This document shows positions 15,795 through 25,570 of a DNA stretch of 64,000 nt, piece after piece. Position 1 is the first letter of the stretch; each line of letters begins with the position of its first letter. Under the pieces are notes generated by a model. The model was not told the origin of the DNA. It did not search any database and was given only the letters and a program-made list of their open reading frames with translations. The stretch spans positions 5,120,001 to 5,184,000 of the forward strand of contig NZ_OY769915.1 in the NCBI RefSeq assembly GCF_963669205.1, given 5' to 3'. This stretch comes from an uncultured Roseibium sp. Lineage in GTDB: Bacteria; Pseudomonadota; Alphaproteobacteria; Rhizobiales; Stappiaceae. The translations under genes were made by a program, and so were the position numbers.

Positions 15795-17294
15795 CTAGAA
15801 GTCGAACCTGACGCCCTGGGCAAGCGGCAGCTCGGCAGAATAGTTCACCGTCGATGTCTGGCGGCGCATGTAGCCCTTCCATGCATCCGATCCGGATTCG
15901 CGCCCGCCCCCCGTTTCCTTTTCGCCGCCGAACGCACCGCCGATCTCTGCACCGGACGGGCCGATATTGACATTGGCGATCCCGCAATCGGAACCGGTTG
16001 CCGACAGGAAGGTTTCGGCTTCGCGCATGTTGAGCGTGAAGATACAGGACGACAGCCCCTGCGGCACATCGTTCTGCAGTGCGATTGCCTCCTCCAGATG
16101 CTCGTATGCCATCACGTAGAGGATCGGCGCGAAGGTTTCCGTTTTCACGGTCGCCGTCTGATCCGGCATTTCGACCAGCGCGGGCGCGACATAGGCACCA
16201 CCCGGCACGCCGTTTGAAACAGGTGCGCCGCCATGCACCGTGCCGCCTTCGGCACGGGCATTTTCAAGGGCCGTCTGCATCGCCTCAAGCGAGCCACCGT
16301 CGATCAGCGGGCCGATGAGCGTACCCTCGATGCGTGGGTCGCCGATCGGCAGACTGCCATATGCTTTCACCAGCTTCTTTACCAGATCGTCCTTGATTGA
16401 CCTGTGCACGATCAGGCGGCGCAGCGATGTGCAGCGCTGACCGGCGGTGCCGACTGCGGAAAAGACGATGGCGCGCACAGCCATTTCGAGATCGGCCGAC
16501 GGCGCAACGATCATGGCATTGTTGCCGCCAAGCTCCAGGATCGGACGTCCCCAGCGCGCGGCAACCTTCGGTCCGACAATGGAGCCCATGCGCGTCGACC
16601 CTGTCGCGGACAGGATCGGCACGTCTTTCGAGCTCACCAGTGCTTCGCCGATTTCGGAACCGCCGATGACGACCTGCATCAGGTCTTCCGGCGCATCGTC
16701 GCCGAACCGGGCGACCGCCTTGTCGAAGATGCGCTTGCATGCAAGCGCAGTCAGGGGTGTCTTTTCGGACGGCTTCCAGATCACCGGGTTGCCGCAAATG
16801 AGCGCAAGCGTGGTGTTCCAGGACCAGACGGCGACGGGAAAATTGAACGCCGTGATCACGCCGCAAGGTCCCATCGGATGCCAGGTTTCCGACATCTTGT
16901 GGCCCGGCCGTTCCGAGGCAATGGTAAGGCCGTAGAGCTGACGCGACAGACCGACGGCAAAATCACAGATGTCGATCATCTCCTGGACTTCACCGAGACC
17001 CTCCGAGGTGATCTTGCCCGCTTCCAGGGTGACGAGCGCGCCGAGATCTTCCTTGGCGGCGCGAAGTTCCTCGCCCAGAAGCCGCACCAGCTCGCCGCGG
17101 CGCGGTGCGGGCAGGACGCGCCAGCTCCTGAAGGCGGACCGCGAACGCGCGATCACGGCGTCCATGTCTTCAATCGGCGTTTCCGCAATCGCGGCAACCC
17201 TGGCGCCATCAATCGGTGATGTGACCGTCAGGCTGCCGCCCGCGAGATCATGCTCGGCAAAGCCGAGCGCGCGCAGAACCTCTGCGTGCTCCAT
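15795..17294 (-). CDS. amaB: L-aminoadipate-semialdehyde dehydrogenase (ALDH7 family)
   Basis: A 499-residue NAD(P)-dependent aldehyde dehydrogenase. The ALDH7/antiquitin signature is clear in GLTIASERPGHKMSETWHP and CGVITAFNFPVAVWSWN. The catalytic Glu lies in LELGGNNAM and the catalytic Cys in GTAGQRCTS. This enzyme oxidises alpha-aminoadipate semialdehyde (in balance with piperideine-6-carboxylate) to alpha-aminoadipate in lysine degradation. It is the second gene after the saccharopine dehydrogenase, 35 bases downstream on the same strand, which fits that pathway. Expression is probably controlled by the divergent LysR gene. No oddities in length. Confidence 0.9.
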   Translation of the reverse strand: MEHAEVLRALGFAEHDLAGGSLTVTSPIDGARVAAIAETPIEDMDAVIARSRSAFRSWRVLPAPRRGELVRLLGEELRAAKEDLGALVTLEAGKITSEGLGEVQEMIDICDFAVGLSRQLYGLTIASERPGHKMSETWHPMGPCGVITAFNFPVAVWSWNTTLALICGNPVIWKPSEKTPLTALACKRIFDKAVARFGDDAPEDLMQVVIGGSEIGEALVSSKDVPILSATGSTRMGSIVGPKVAARWGRPILELGGNNAMIVAPSADLEMAVRAIVFSAVGTAGQRCTSLRRLIVHRSIKDDLVKKLVKAYGSLPIGDPRIEGTLIGPLIDGGSLEAMQTALENARAEGGTVHGGAPVSNGVPGGAYVAPALVEMPDQTATVKTETFAPILYVMAYEHLEEAIALQNDVPQGLSSCIFTLNMREAETFLSATGSDCGIANVNIGPSGAEIGGAFGGEKETGGGRESGSDAWKGYMRRQTSTVNYSAELPLAQGVRFDF

Positions 17295-17316
17295 GACTGT
17301 TTCTCCTATGTGTCTT

Positions 17317-17332
17317 TAGGGTCAGGACCCTA
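17317..17332. terminator. Short TAGGGTC hairpin at a stop codon
   Basis: TAGGGTC (17317-17323) and GACCCTA (17326-17332) form a 7-bp stem with a 2-base gap. On the minus strand the TAG stop of the saccharopine dehydrogenase gene is the outer part of the stem. It sits between the two genes of the lysine operon and might trim expression of the second. Confidence 0.45.
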
Positions 17333-18388
17333 GCTGCTGCTGTAGCGCGCGCCGTTCTTTGTTTTCAGAAAGGCTTCAAGCGGTACGTCTTCCTGCTTGA
17401 GAAAGCCCTTTGAGGGCAGTGCGCCGTCTCGCACCATTTCGATGATGGCGACGACCGAAGACGCGGTCGTCCAGGCGATGGCGGTCCGTTCGCGGCCCGC
17501 AATCTCGATCGGCTTCAGGCCTCTGACGAACTCTTTGCGCAGGGTGCGCCCGTCCCGTTCACCTTCGGCCGCAACGTGGATATAGACGATGTCGTCGCTC
17601 ACCGGCGGCTTCGCGTTCACGAGGATCTCGCCGGCTTCCTTGCGCCGGTCGCGCATCAGCAGTTCGTGGAAGAAAAAGTTCATCAGCTGGACGTGACCCG
17701 GATAGCGCATGGTCTTGTAGTCCATGTTCGGCACGCGCGACCTGTAGGTCTCGCACATGGTGCCAAGGCCGCCGGAGGTGGTGAAGGCTTCCAGTTCGAT
17801 GCCGCCGATGACAATCTTTTCGATCCATTCCATCGGCGAGACCCATTTGATCTCGCCGTCCTCGAGAACCTCGCAGTCGTTGAGATACTCGTTGACCACG
17901 CCTTCCGGCGACCAGTTGAAGGAGTAGCCCATCAGCCCGGTGGGATTCTGCGGCAGGGCACCGACCCGCATGCGGCAGGACCGGCAGCTTTCGAATTCCT
18001 CGATCAGGCTGGCGCCGACGATCCCGACAAAGCCGGGTGCCAGTCCGCATTGCGGCGCCATCAGCCCCTTCGAGGATTTGGCAAGCTCCATGATCGCCTT
18101 GGTTGTCGGCACGTCTTCGGTGAGATCGAAGTAGTGAATACCGAGTTCGTGCGCCGTGCTCGCCACACCGACATTCAGAAAATAGGGCAGGCAGGAGAGC
18201 ACCGCATGCGAACCGGAAAGGGCGCCGCGCAGCGCGTCGAGGTTGCTGACATCGACATGACGGGTTTCGAACGGCAGGTCGGCACTTGCATGCGTATCGA
18301 AGCCGGTCACGTCAAAACCGCTGTCGTGGAGAAGTTCACCCGCCAGCGCGCCAACCTTGCCAAGGCCCAGAACAGCTATCTTGTCCAT
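17330..18388 (-). CDS. Saccharopine dehydrogenase family protein (lysine catabolism)
   Basis: A 352-residue protein with an N-terminal Rossmann fold (IAVLGLGKVGALAG) and a saccharopine-dehydrogenase C-terminal domain. Its recognisable parts are HYFDLTEDVPTTKAI, APQCGLAPGFVGIVG and the MNFFFHELLMRDRR helix. It should split saccharopine to glutamate and alpha-aminoadipate semialdehyde, the substrate of the next gene's product. The lysine-ketoglutarate reductase that makes saccharopine is not in the window. ATG 18388 has GGGGGAAG about 7 bases upstream; the open extension to 18517 overlaps the LysR gene and is rejected. It shares a short promoter region with the divergent LysR gene. Confidence 0.83.
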   Translation of the reverse strand: MDKIAVLGLGKVGALAGELLHDSGFDVTGFDTHASADLPFETRHVDVSNLDALRGALSGSHAVLSCLPYFLNVGVASTAHELGIHYFDLTEDVPTTKAIMELAKSSKGLMAPQCGLAPGFVGIVGASLIEEFESCRSCRMRVGALPQNPTGLMGYSFNWSPEGVVNEYLNDCEVLEDGEIKWVSPMEWIEKIVIGGIELEAFTTSGGLGTMCETYRSRVPNMDYKTMRYPGHVQLMNFFFHELLMRDRRKEAGEILVNAKPPVSDDIVYIHVAAEGERDGRTLRKEFVRGLKPIEIAGRERTAIAWTTASSVVAIIEMVRDGALPSKGFLKQEDVPLEAFLKTKNGARYSSS

Positions 18389-18459
18389 CTGCAACTTCCC
18401 CCGAGAATGATGTGTCACAGGATAGCCGCCCTTGACCTGCACAATAACACCTGAAAAAT

Positions 18460-18481
18460 AGTTATATTCATGACTATAACT
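18460..18481. promoter_or_regulatory. Palindrome between lysine operon and LysR gene
   Basis: AGTTATA (18460-18466) and TATAACT (18475-18481) are perfect inverted arms with an 8-base spacer, in the 110-base divergent region and ending 17 bases before the LysR start. This place and symmetry fit a LysR-type binding site that controls both genes. A possible -35 TTGACC lies at 18432. Confidence 0.6.
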
Positions 18482-18498
18482 CATAGATTGGCAACGCC

Positions 18499-19404
18499 AT
18501 GGAACGCGACTTTCCAATCCCCACCATTTCGGTCCTGCGCTGCTTCGAAGCAGCCGCGAAACATCAGAGTTTCACAGCCGCGGCCGAAGAACTTGGGATG
18601 ACGCAAAGCGGTGTCAGCCGTCAGGTCAAGGAACTGGAGGACCAGATCGGTGCCCCGTTGTTCCGGCGGGAAGGCCGCGGCATTCGCCTGACGCAGGCCG
18701 GCAAATCGCTCGCCGAGGGGGTTTTCGCCGATCTGTCGCGGCTGCGGCGGACAATCAGCCAGGCGGTCGCCGCGGGCGGGACCCAGGAACTCCTGACCAT
18801 CGCGGCGCTGCCGTCATTCGCAACCCGCTGGCTCGTGCCCCGGTTGAAGCATTTCAAGGAACTGCGTCCGAATCTGGACCTGATGGTTCATAGCCGCTCG
18901 GAACCTTTCGACCTTGTCGAGGAAGGCATCGACGTTGCAATCCACTTCGGCGCGAACGACTGGCCCGGTGCAAAACTCACTCCCCTGTGTCCGGAAGACC
19001 TGATCGTGGTGGCGGCTCCAGCGCTGCTCGAAAGCAGTCCCGTTGAACAGAAGTCCGACATATTGAAGCTGCCGTTGCTACACATGACGGCGCGCTCGCA
19101 CCTCTGGCAGGTGTTCCAGAAATCGGTGCCCGGTACGTCCGCCCACGTCCAGGTCGGCAGCTATTTCGACAGGTTCTCGCTGGTCATTGCCGCCGCCGCC
19201 AGCGGCATGGGGGCTGCGATCCTGCCGACCTATCTGATAGAGGCCGAGCTTGCCTCGGGCGCGCTTGTGAACCTTGCCTCGGTAACGGACAATTCCGAAC
19301 ACAATTACTATCTGGCAACGCCTCCGGGCAGGATCAGCCCGCCCGCTGCCGAATTCCTGACCTGGATCCGTGGTCAGGTCAGCCGCAGGGTCAGACCCGT
19401 CTGA
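18499..19404 (+). CDS. LysR-family regulator (GcvA-like) of lysine catabolism
   Basis: A 301-residue transcription regulator. The N-terminal winged helix-turn-helix is typical (CFEAAAKHQSFTAAAEELGM, SGVSRQVKELE, FRREGRGIRLT). The effector domain has GcvA-like features (FATRWLVPRL, PFDLVEEGIDVAIHFG). It is divergently transcribed from the saccharopine dehydrogenase/amaB operon with a palindrome between. Control of that operon in response to lysine or an intermediate is the natural inference. ATG 18499 is the only good start. Confidence 0.86.
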   Translation: MERDFPIPTISVLRCFEAAAKHQSFTAAAEELGMTQSGVSRQVKELEDQIGAPLFRREGRGIRLTQAGKSLAEGVFADLSRLRRTISQAVAAGGTQELLTIAALPSFATRWLVPRLKHFKELRPNLDLMVHSRSEPFDLVEEGIDVAIHFGANDWPGAKLTPLCPEDLIVVAAPALLESSPVEQKSDILKLPLLHMTARSHLWQVFQKSVPGTSAHVQVGSYFDRFSLVIAAAASGMGAAILPTYLIEAELASGALVNLASVTDNSEHNYYLATPPGRISPPAAEFLTWIRGQVSRRVRPV

Positions 19405-19458
19405 AGGCTATCTGCAAGCCGGGCTCCACGACGCGCGAAAATGCATCGGCATATTTAT

Positions 19459-19484
19459 TTTAAGTTTGAAATTTTAGACTTGAA
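19459..19484. promoter_or_regulatory. AT-rich imperfect palindrome upstream of the aromatic operon
   Basis: TTTAAGTTT (19459-19467) and AGACTTGAA (19476-19484) pair at 7 of 9 positions around an 8-base spacer, 60-90 bases before the first enzyme gene. Its length and symmetry fit a MarR-family operator, and a MarR gene is the third gene of this operon. Assignment is inferred. Confidence 0.45.
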
Positions 19485-19546
19485 GTAAATTCCGAAACGT
19501 GGTTCGCTGAGGATGATGATGGGGCTCGCGTCATGTGGAGGATCTG

Positions 19547-21844
19547 ATGAAGATTGCGTGTTTGGGCGGTGGGCCGGCGGGTCTCTATTTCGCGATATCC
19601 ATGAAACTGCGCGATCCGTCGCACGACGTCGTCGTTTTGGAACGGAACCGCGCCAACGACACCTTCGGATGGGGTGTTGTGCTGTCGGACGATGCGCTCA
19701 GCCGCATGGAGGGCAATGACCCCGTCAGCACCCGGGCAATCCGCGATCACTTCGCCTACTGGGACGACATCGCCGTGGAGCACAACGGTGTCCGCACGGT
19801 GTCCGGCGGCCACGGCTTCGCCGGTATCGGCCGCAAGCAGATGCTTGTTCTCTTGCAGGACCGCGCGCGCGAACTCGGCGTGGAGATGCGTTTCGAAACC
19901 GAATTCGAAGACGCGGAAACCTTTCGCCAGGACTATGACCTCGTTGTCGCCTGCGACGGGATCAACTCGAGGGTCCGCACCGAATACGAGGATGTCTTCA
20001 AGCCGGACATCGACACCCGCCTGTGCAAATTCATCTGGCTGGGCACGCATCAGAAATTCGACGACGCCTTCACCTTCATCTTCGAGAAGACCGAACACGG
20101 CTGGATCTGGGCGCATGTCTACCAGTTCGACGACAACACCGCGACCTTCATCGTCGAGTGCCTTCAGCCGACATGGGACGGCTGGGGTTTTGCGGACATG
20201 TCGAAGGAAGAGACCGTCGAAACCTGCCGTAAAATCTTCGAGAAATACCTCGGCGGCCACGACCTCATGTCCAACGCCGCCCATCTGCGCGGCTCCGCTG
20301 TCTGGATGAACTTCCCACGCGTGATCTGCGAGAAGTGGTATCACAAGAACATCGTCCTGATGGGAGACGCCGCCGCGACCGGACACTTTTCGATCGGCTC
20401 CGGGTCGCGTCTCGCCTTTGACAGCGCGATCGCGCTTGCCGACTATCTCCACAGCGAAGCGGACATGGAAACGGCCTTCGAGCGCTATCAGGAAGAGCGG
20501 CGGCTCGAGGTTCTCCGGTTGCAATCCGCAGCGAGAAACTCGCTGGAATGGTTCGAGAACGTGGAACGCTACCTCGATCAGGATCCCGTCCAGTTCAACT
20601 ACAACCTGCTCACCCGCTCGCAACGGATCAGCCATGAAAACCTGCGGCTGCGCGATCCGAAGTGGCTTGAATCCGCGGAAAGGTGGTTCATGGACCGGGC
20701 TGGCGCCTCGCCGAATGCGCCGGTGCGCGCACCCATGTTCGCCCCGTTCAAACTGCGCGAAATGCCGCTGAAGAACCGGATCGTCGTGTCGCCGATGGCG
20801 CAGTACAAGGCCGTCGACGGCGCTCCGACCGACTGGCACCTGATCCACTATGGCGAACGGGCGAAGGGCGGCGCGGGCCTTGTCTATGTCGAAATGACCT
20901 GCGTCAGCGCCGAAGGCCGCATCACGCCCGGATGCCCGGGGCTTTATGCACCCGAGCACGAGAGTGCCTGGAAGCGCCTCACCGATTTCGTGCACGGCGA
21001 GACGGATGCGAAAATCTGCTGCCAGATCGGTCATTCCGGACGCAAGGGATCGACGCAGATCGGCTGGCAGGAGATGGACGCCCCTCTCCCCGATAGCAAC
21101 TGGGACCTGGTGTCCGCATCCGCGATCCCCTGGTCCGCGAACAACGCGACACCGCGCGAGATCAGCCGGACCGAAATGGAAGAAATCAAGGCCCAGTTCG
21201 TCCGCTCGGCCGAGATGGCGGAGCGCGCGGGGTTCGACATGATTGAACTTCACGCAGCGCACGGATATCTTCTGTCTTCCTTTATCTCGCCGGTCTCCAA
21301 CATCCGCGCCGACGACTATGGCGGCACTCTTGAAAACCGCATGCGCTGGCCGCTGGAAGTGTTCAGGGCGATGCGCGAGGTGTGGCCACAGGAAAAACCC
21401 ATGTCGGTGCGTATCTCCGCGAATGACTGGGTCGGCAGCGAAGGCGTGACGCCCGAGGACGCCGTTGAAATCGCCAGGATGTTCCGGGCTGCCGGAGCCG
21501 ATCTCATCGATGTTTCGGCCGGCCAGACGACACCGGATGCCAGGCCGGTCTACGGCCGCATGTTCCAGACACCGTTTTCCGACCAGATCAGGAACCAGGG
21601 CGGGCTCCAGACCATGGCGGTCGGCAACATCTACGAGGCCGATCACGCCAATTCCATCCTGATGGCCGGACGCGCGGACCTTGTCGCGGTGGGCCGTCCG
21701 CATCTCGCCGACCCGTACTGGACCCTGCACGAGGCGAGCCGCATCGGCGACAGGAACGCAACCGACTGGCCCCTGCCCTATCTCGCCGGCCGGGATCAGG
21801 CCTGGAGGCTCGCGGACCGGGACGCGGAGATCCTGCGCGCATGA
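19547..21844 (+). CDS. abmA: Bifunctional aryl-CoA monooxygenase/reductase (2-aminobenzoyl-CoA or salicylyl-CoA type)
   Basis: A 765-residue fusion. Residues 1 to about 380 form a flavin monooxygenase: FAD-binding GGGPAGLY near the start and GDAAATGHFSIGSGSRLAFD near residue 275. Residues about 395-765 form an old-yellow-enzyme reductase: NRIVVSPMAQY, CQIGHSGRKG, ELHAAHGYLLSSFISP, and N-x-R-x-D-DYGG. This fusion is the hallmark of 2-aminobenzoyl-CoA monooxygenase/reductase, which hydroxylates and reduces the ring of anthraniloyl-CoA; close relatives are annotated salicylyl-CoA 5-hydroxylase. The aryl-CoA ligase in the same block supplies the substrate. ATG 19547 has GGAGG 5 bases upstream. 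Its stop overlaps the next start (ATGA). Confidence 0.85.
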   Translation: MKIACLGGGPAGLYFAISMKLRDPSHDVVVLERNRANDTFGWGVVLSDDALSRMEGNDPVSTRAIRDHFAYWDDIAVEHNGVRTVSGGHGFAGIGRKQMLVLLQDRARELGVEMRFETEFEDAETFRQDYDLVVACDGINSRVRTEYEDVFKPDIDTRLCKFIWLGTHQKFDDAFTFIFEKTEHGWIWAHVYQFDDNTATFIVECLQPTWDGWGFADMSKEETVETCRKIFEKYLGGHDLMSNAAHLRGSAVWMNFPRVICEKWYHKNIVLMGDAAATGHFSIGSGSRLAFDSAIALADYLHSEADMETAFERYQEERRLEVLRLQSAARNSLEWFENVERYLDQDPVQFNYNLLTRSQRISHENLRLRDPKWLESAERWFMDRAGASPNAPVRAPMFAPFKLREMPLKNRIVVSPMAQYKAVDGAPTDWHLIHYGERAKGGAGLVYVEMTCVSAEGRITPGCPGLYAPEHESAWKRLTDFVHGETDAKICCQIGHSGRKGSTQIGWQEMDAPLPDSNWDLVSASAIPWSANNATPREISRTEMEEIKAQFVRSAEMAERAGFDMIELHAAHGYLLSSFISPVSNIRADDYGGTLENRMRWPLEVFRAMREVWPQEKPMSVRISANDWVGSEGVTPEDAVEIARMFRAAGADLIDVSAGQTTPDARPVYGRMFQTPFSDQIRNQGGLQTMAVGNIYEADHANSILMAGRADLVAVGRPHLADPYWTLHEASRIGDRNATDWPLPYLAGRDQAWRLADRDAEILRA

Positions 21845-22584
21845 GCATTTCCGGCAAACATGTCATCGTCACCGGTGGCGGCAGCGGCGTCGGAGCGGCC
21901 TGCGCCGCGCTCCTGGCGCAAAAGGGCGCAAAGGTGACCATATTCGGCCGGACCGAACGAACGCTGGCCGCGCAATCCCTGCCCTACCAGCTGTGCGATG
22001 TCACCGATGCGGGCGCCGTCAAATCCGCCTTCGAAGCCGCGCGGAAAAATGCAGGCCCGGTGGATGCCGTCGTTGCAAATGCCGGTGCCGCCGAAAGCAT
22101 GCCGTTCTCGAAGACCACGCCGGATCTTCTGCAGGACATGCTTTCCGTCAACCTGATCGGGGTTGCCAATGTCTGGCAGGCGGCGCTTGCCGACATGAAA
22201 GCCTCCGGATGGGGACGGATGATTGCGATTGCGTCCACGGCCGGGCTCAGGGGCTATCCCTATGTCACGGCTTACTGTGCCGCCAAACACGCCGTTGTCG
22301 GCCTGACCCGGTCTCTTGCGAAGGAACTCGCCAGAACCGGGATCACGGTCAACGCCATCTGCCCCGGTTTCGTCGAGACACCGATGCTGGAACGCTCGAT
22401 CGACAACATCATGGAAAAGACCGGCCTTGGGCGCGAAGAGGCCGAAAGCACCCTGAAGGCGGACAACCCGCAGGGCCGTTTCATCCAGCCGGACGAAATC
22501 GCCGAGATGGCCTGCTGGCTTTGTTCGCACAGTGCCCGGTCGGTCAATGGTCAGGCCCTGAGCCTGTCGGGAGGTGAGTTGTGA
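21841..22584 (+). CDS. Short-chain dehydrogenase in the aryl-CoA operon
   Basis: A 247-residue SDR. The cofactor motif is TGGGSGVG, followed by NAG at VVANAGAA, the catalytic Ser in IASTAGL and the Y-xxx-K in YCAAKHAV. The C-terminus GQALSLSGGEL is typical. In this operon it would act as the beta-hydroxyacyl-CoA dehydrogenase or on a ring-reduction product; the exact step cannot be read from the sequence. It overlaps its neighbours by four bases on both sides (ATGA, GTGA), showing translational coupling. Confidence 0.85.
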   Translation: MSISGKHVIVTGGGSGVGAACAALLAQKGAKVTIFGRTERTLAAQSLPYQLCDVTDAGAVKSAFEAARKNAGPVDAVVANAGAAESMPFSKTTPDLLQDMLSVNLIGVANVWQAALADMKASGWGRMIAIASTAGLRGYPYVTAYCAAKHAVVGLTRSLAKELARTGITVNAICPGFVETPMLERSIDNIMEKTGLGREEAESTLKADNPQGRFIQPDEIAEMACWLCSHSARSVNGQALSLSGGEL

Positions 22585-23051
22585 CCGGCCAGACGGAAAC
22601 TCTCTCCAAGGCTCGCCTGCGCGTCTGGCTGAAACTTCTCAAGGCCTCGAACGGCATCGAGGCCGAGATCCGGCGCAGGCTCCGCGACGGACACAACACG
22701 ACGCTGCCGCGCTTTGACGTCATGTCGGCGCTGGCCCGATTTCCCGAAGGCCTGAAAATGAGCGAACTGTCCACGTTCCTCCGTGTGTCGAACGGCAACG
22801 TGACCGGCATCGTCGACAAGCTGACCGAGGAAGGCCTGGCGCAGCGTGTCGCGGTGCCCGGAGACAAGCGCGCCCAGGTCGCGCGTTTGACCCGAAAAGG
22901 GGAAGCGGAATTCGAAAACCTCGCCAGCCGCCATGAAAGCTGGATAAATTCCCTGCTCGACGGGCTCACGACTGATGACCTCGAAGCGCTGTCGGATACA
23001 CTGGAAAGAGTGCTGGCCCAGAGCAGCGAACAGGAGCGAGCGGATGCGTAG
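22581..23051 (+). CDS. MarR-family regulator inside the aryl-CoA operon
   Basis: A 156-residue MarR-type winged-helix regulator. The DNA-binding part is seen in LPRFDVMSALARFPEGLKMS, then ELSTFLRVSNGNVTGIVDKL, and the wing in PGDKRAQVARLTRKG. Such regulators in aromatic operons (BadR and HcaR type) bind the aryl-CoA or the free acid and release the promoter. Its place as third gene, overlapping both neighbours, implies self-regulation of the operon. The AT-rich palindrome at 19459 is a candidate operator. It starts with GTG. Confidence 0.85.
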   Translation: MTGQTETLSKARLRVWLKLLKASNGIEAEIRRRLRDGHNTTLPRFDVMSALARFPEGLKMSELSTFLRVSNGNVTGIVDKLTEEGLAQRVAVPGDKRAQVARLTRKGEAEFENLASRHESWINSLLDGLTTDDLEALSDTLERVLAQSSEQERADA

Positions 23052-23843
23052 CGACGTGCAACATTTCCGATGCGAGATTTCGGACGGCATCGCGCGGATC
23101 GCGCTCGACCGCCCGGAGCGGAAAAACCCGCTCACGTTCGAAAGCTATGCCGAACTGCGCGACTGGTTCCGGGATCTTCACTATGCCGACGATGTCCACG
23201 CGGTGGTCATTCTCCCGAATGGCGGCAATTTCAGCTCCGGGGGCGATGTCCACGACATCATCGGTCCGCTGACACGCATGAACATGAAGGAGCTTCTGGC
23301 CTTCACACGCATGACCGGCGACCTGGTCAAGGCCATGCTCGGATGCGGCAAGCCGGTCATTGCGGCCATTGACGGGATCTGCGCCGGCGCGGGTGCGATC
23401 ATGGCGATGGCCTCCGACCTGCGCATCGCAACCCCCGAAGCCAAGGTGGCTTTCCTGTTCAATCGCGTCGGCCTTGCCGGCTGCGACATGGGCGCTTGCG
23501 CCATGCTGCCCAGGATCATCGGCCAGGGACGCGCGGCGGAACTGCTTTATCTCGGACGTTCCATGAAGGCCGACGAGGGCCACGCCTGGGGGTTCTTCAA
23601 TTCGGTCGTCGAGGCGGCGCAGCTTGAAGGCGCGGCCATCGACCTGGCCGCGCGCATCGCCGCCGGCCCGACATTCGCCAATTCCATGACCAAGACCATG
23701 CTGGCGCAGGAATGGTCGATGAGCCTGGAGCAGGCGATCGAGGCCGAGGCCCAGGCGCAGGCCATCTGCATGCAGGGCAACGATTTCCGCAGGGCCTACG
23801 AGGCTTTCGCTGCAAAAGAAAAACCGGTGTTTGAGGGCGACTG

Positions 23844-23844
<1 letters not shown>
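23044..23844 (+). CDS. Enoyl-CoA hydratase/isomerase family protein
   Basis: A 266-residue crotonase-fold protein. The oxyanion-hole motifs are GGNFSSGGDVHDI and IDGICAGAGAIMAMASDLRI; the active-site segment reads VGLAGCDMGACAMLPRIIG, where the usual Glu positions are changed (Asp, Ala). This variant is seen in ring-cleavage or beta-oxidation-like hydratases of the aromatic CoA routes, but the exact reaction is not known. ATG 23044 lies 8 bases inside the MarR gene; the stop overlaps the acyl-CoA dehydrogenase start (TGATG). Confidence 0.83.
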
Positions 23845-24989
<1,145 letters not shown>

Positions 24990-25010
24990 CGGCCAACCAG
25001 AAGGGAAGCA

Positions 25011-25469
25011 ATGAGCATGACCAAGGAACTTGACGGCGGCATCACCCGGAACGGCGAAGGCTTCGACGGTGTGGCTCTCAACATTCTGGGACAGATCTAC
25101 TATCCCAAGGCCTGGTGCGAGTCGACATTCGCATTCGAGACCAATTCCGAACCGGGCCAGTTCGTTCCCGTCCACGTTCACCCGACCCAGGACGAATTCA
25201 TTCTGGTGCAGGAAGGCGAACTTGACCTCAAGCTCGACGGAGAATGGGTCAAGGCGCGGGCCGGTGACCTTGTGCGCATGCCGATGGGCGTCCCTCATGG
25301 ATACTTCAACAAGTCCGACAGTCCCTGCCGTGCGCTCTTCTGGGTGTCACCGGCCGGCAAACTGAAGGAACTGTTCGACGAACTGCACAAAATGACCGAT
25401 GTGGAAGCGGTTGTGCGCGTTTCGGCGGAGCACGATGTCGACTTCCTGCCACCGGAAGCCAACGAGTAG
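25011..25469 (+). CDS. Cupin-domain protein of the aryl-CoA operon
   Basis: A 152-residue cytoplasmic protein with one cupin domain. Motif 1 reads PVHVHPTQDEFILVQEGEL (two His and a Glu) and motif 2 reads GDLVRMPMGVPHGYFN. A metal site is therefore likely complete. Small cupins of this kind often lie in CoA-linked aromatic operons; a role as dioxygenase or isomerase is possible but not proven. ATG 25011 follows AAGGGAAG with 4-5 bases between. Confidence 0.78.
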   Translation: MSMTKELDGGITRNGEGFDGVALNILGQIYYPKAWCESTFAFETNSEPGQFVPVHVHPTQDEFILVQEGELDLKLDGEWVKARAGDLVRMPMGVPHGYFNKSDSPCRALFWVSPAGKLKELFDELHKMTDVEAVVRVSAEHDVDFLPPEANE

Positions 25470-25570
25470 CCCGGACGCCAAATAACTATTTTTTTCAAGA
25501 GCGTTAGAGCATCTTGACTGCAACAGGCAGACGTCGGAATGCTCTGCTGTCCGTTTAACGAAAGGGGAAG

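Noticed and set aside
19460..21730. 756-codon open frame on the minus strand
   Set aside because: It is the antisense shadow of the monooxygenase/reductase fusion; the composition is Arg/His/Gly-rich and shows no family, while the plus strand has full signatures.
25506..25545. Inverted repeat AGAGCAT...ATGCTCT before the aryl-CoA ligase
   Set aside because: Arms of 7 bases with a 26-base spacer are weak evidence for an operator or riboswitch; I keep it only as a note.
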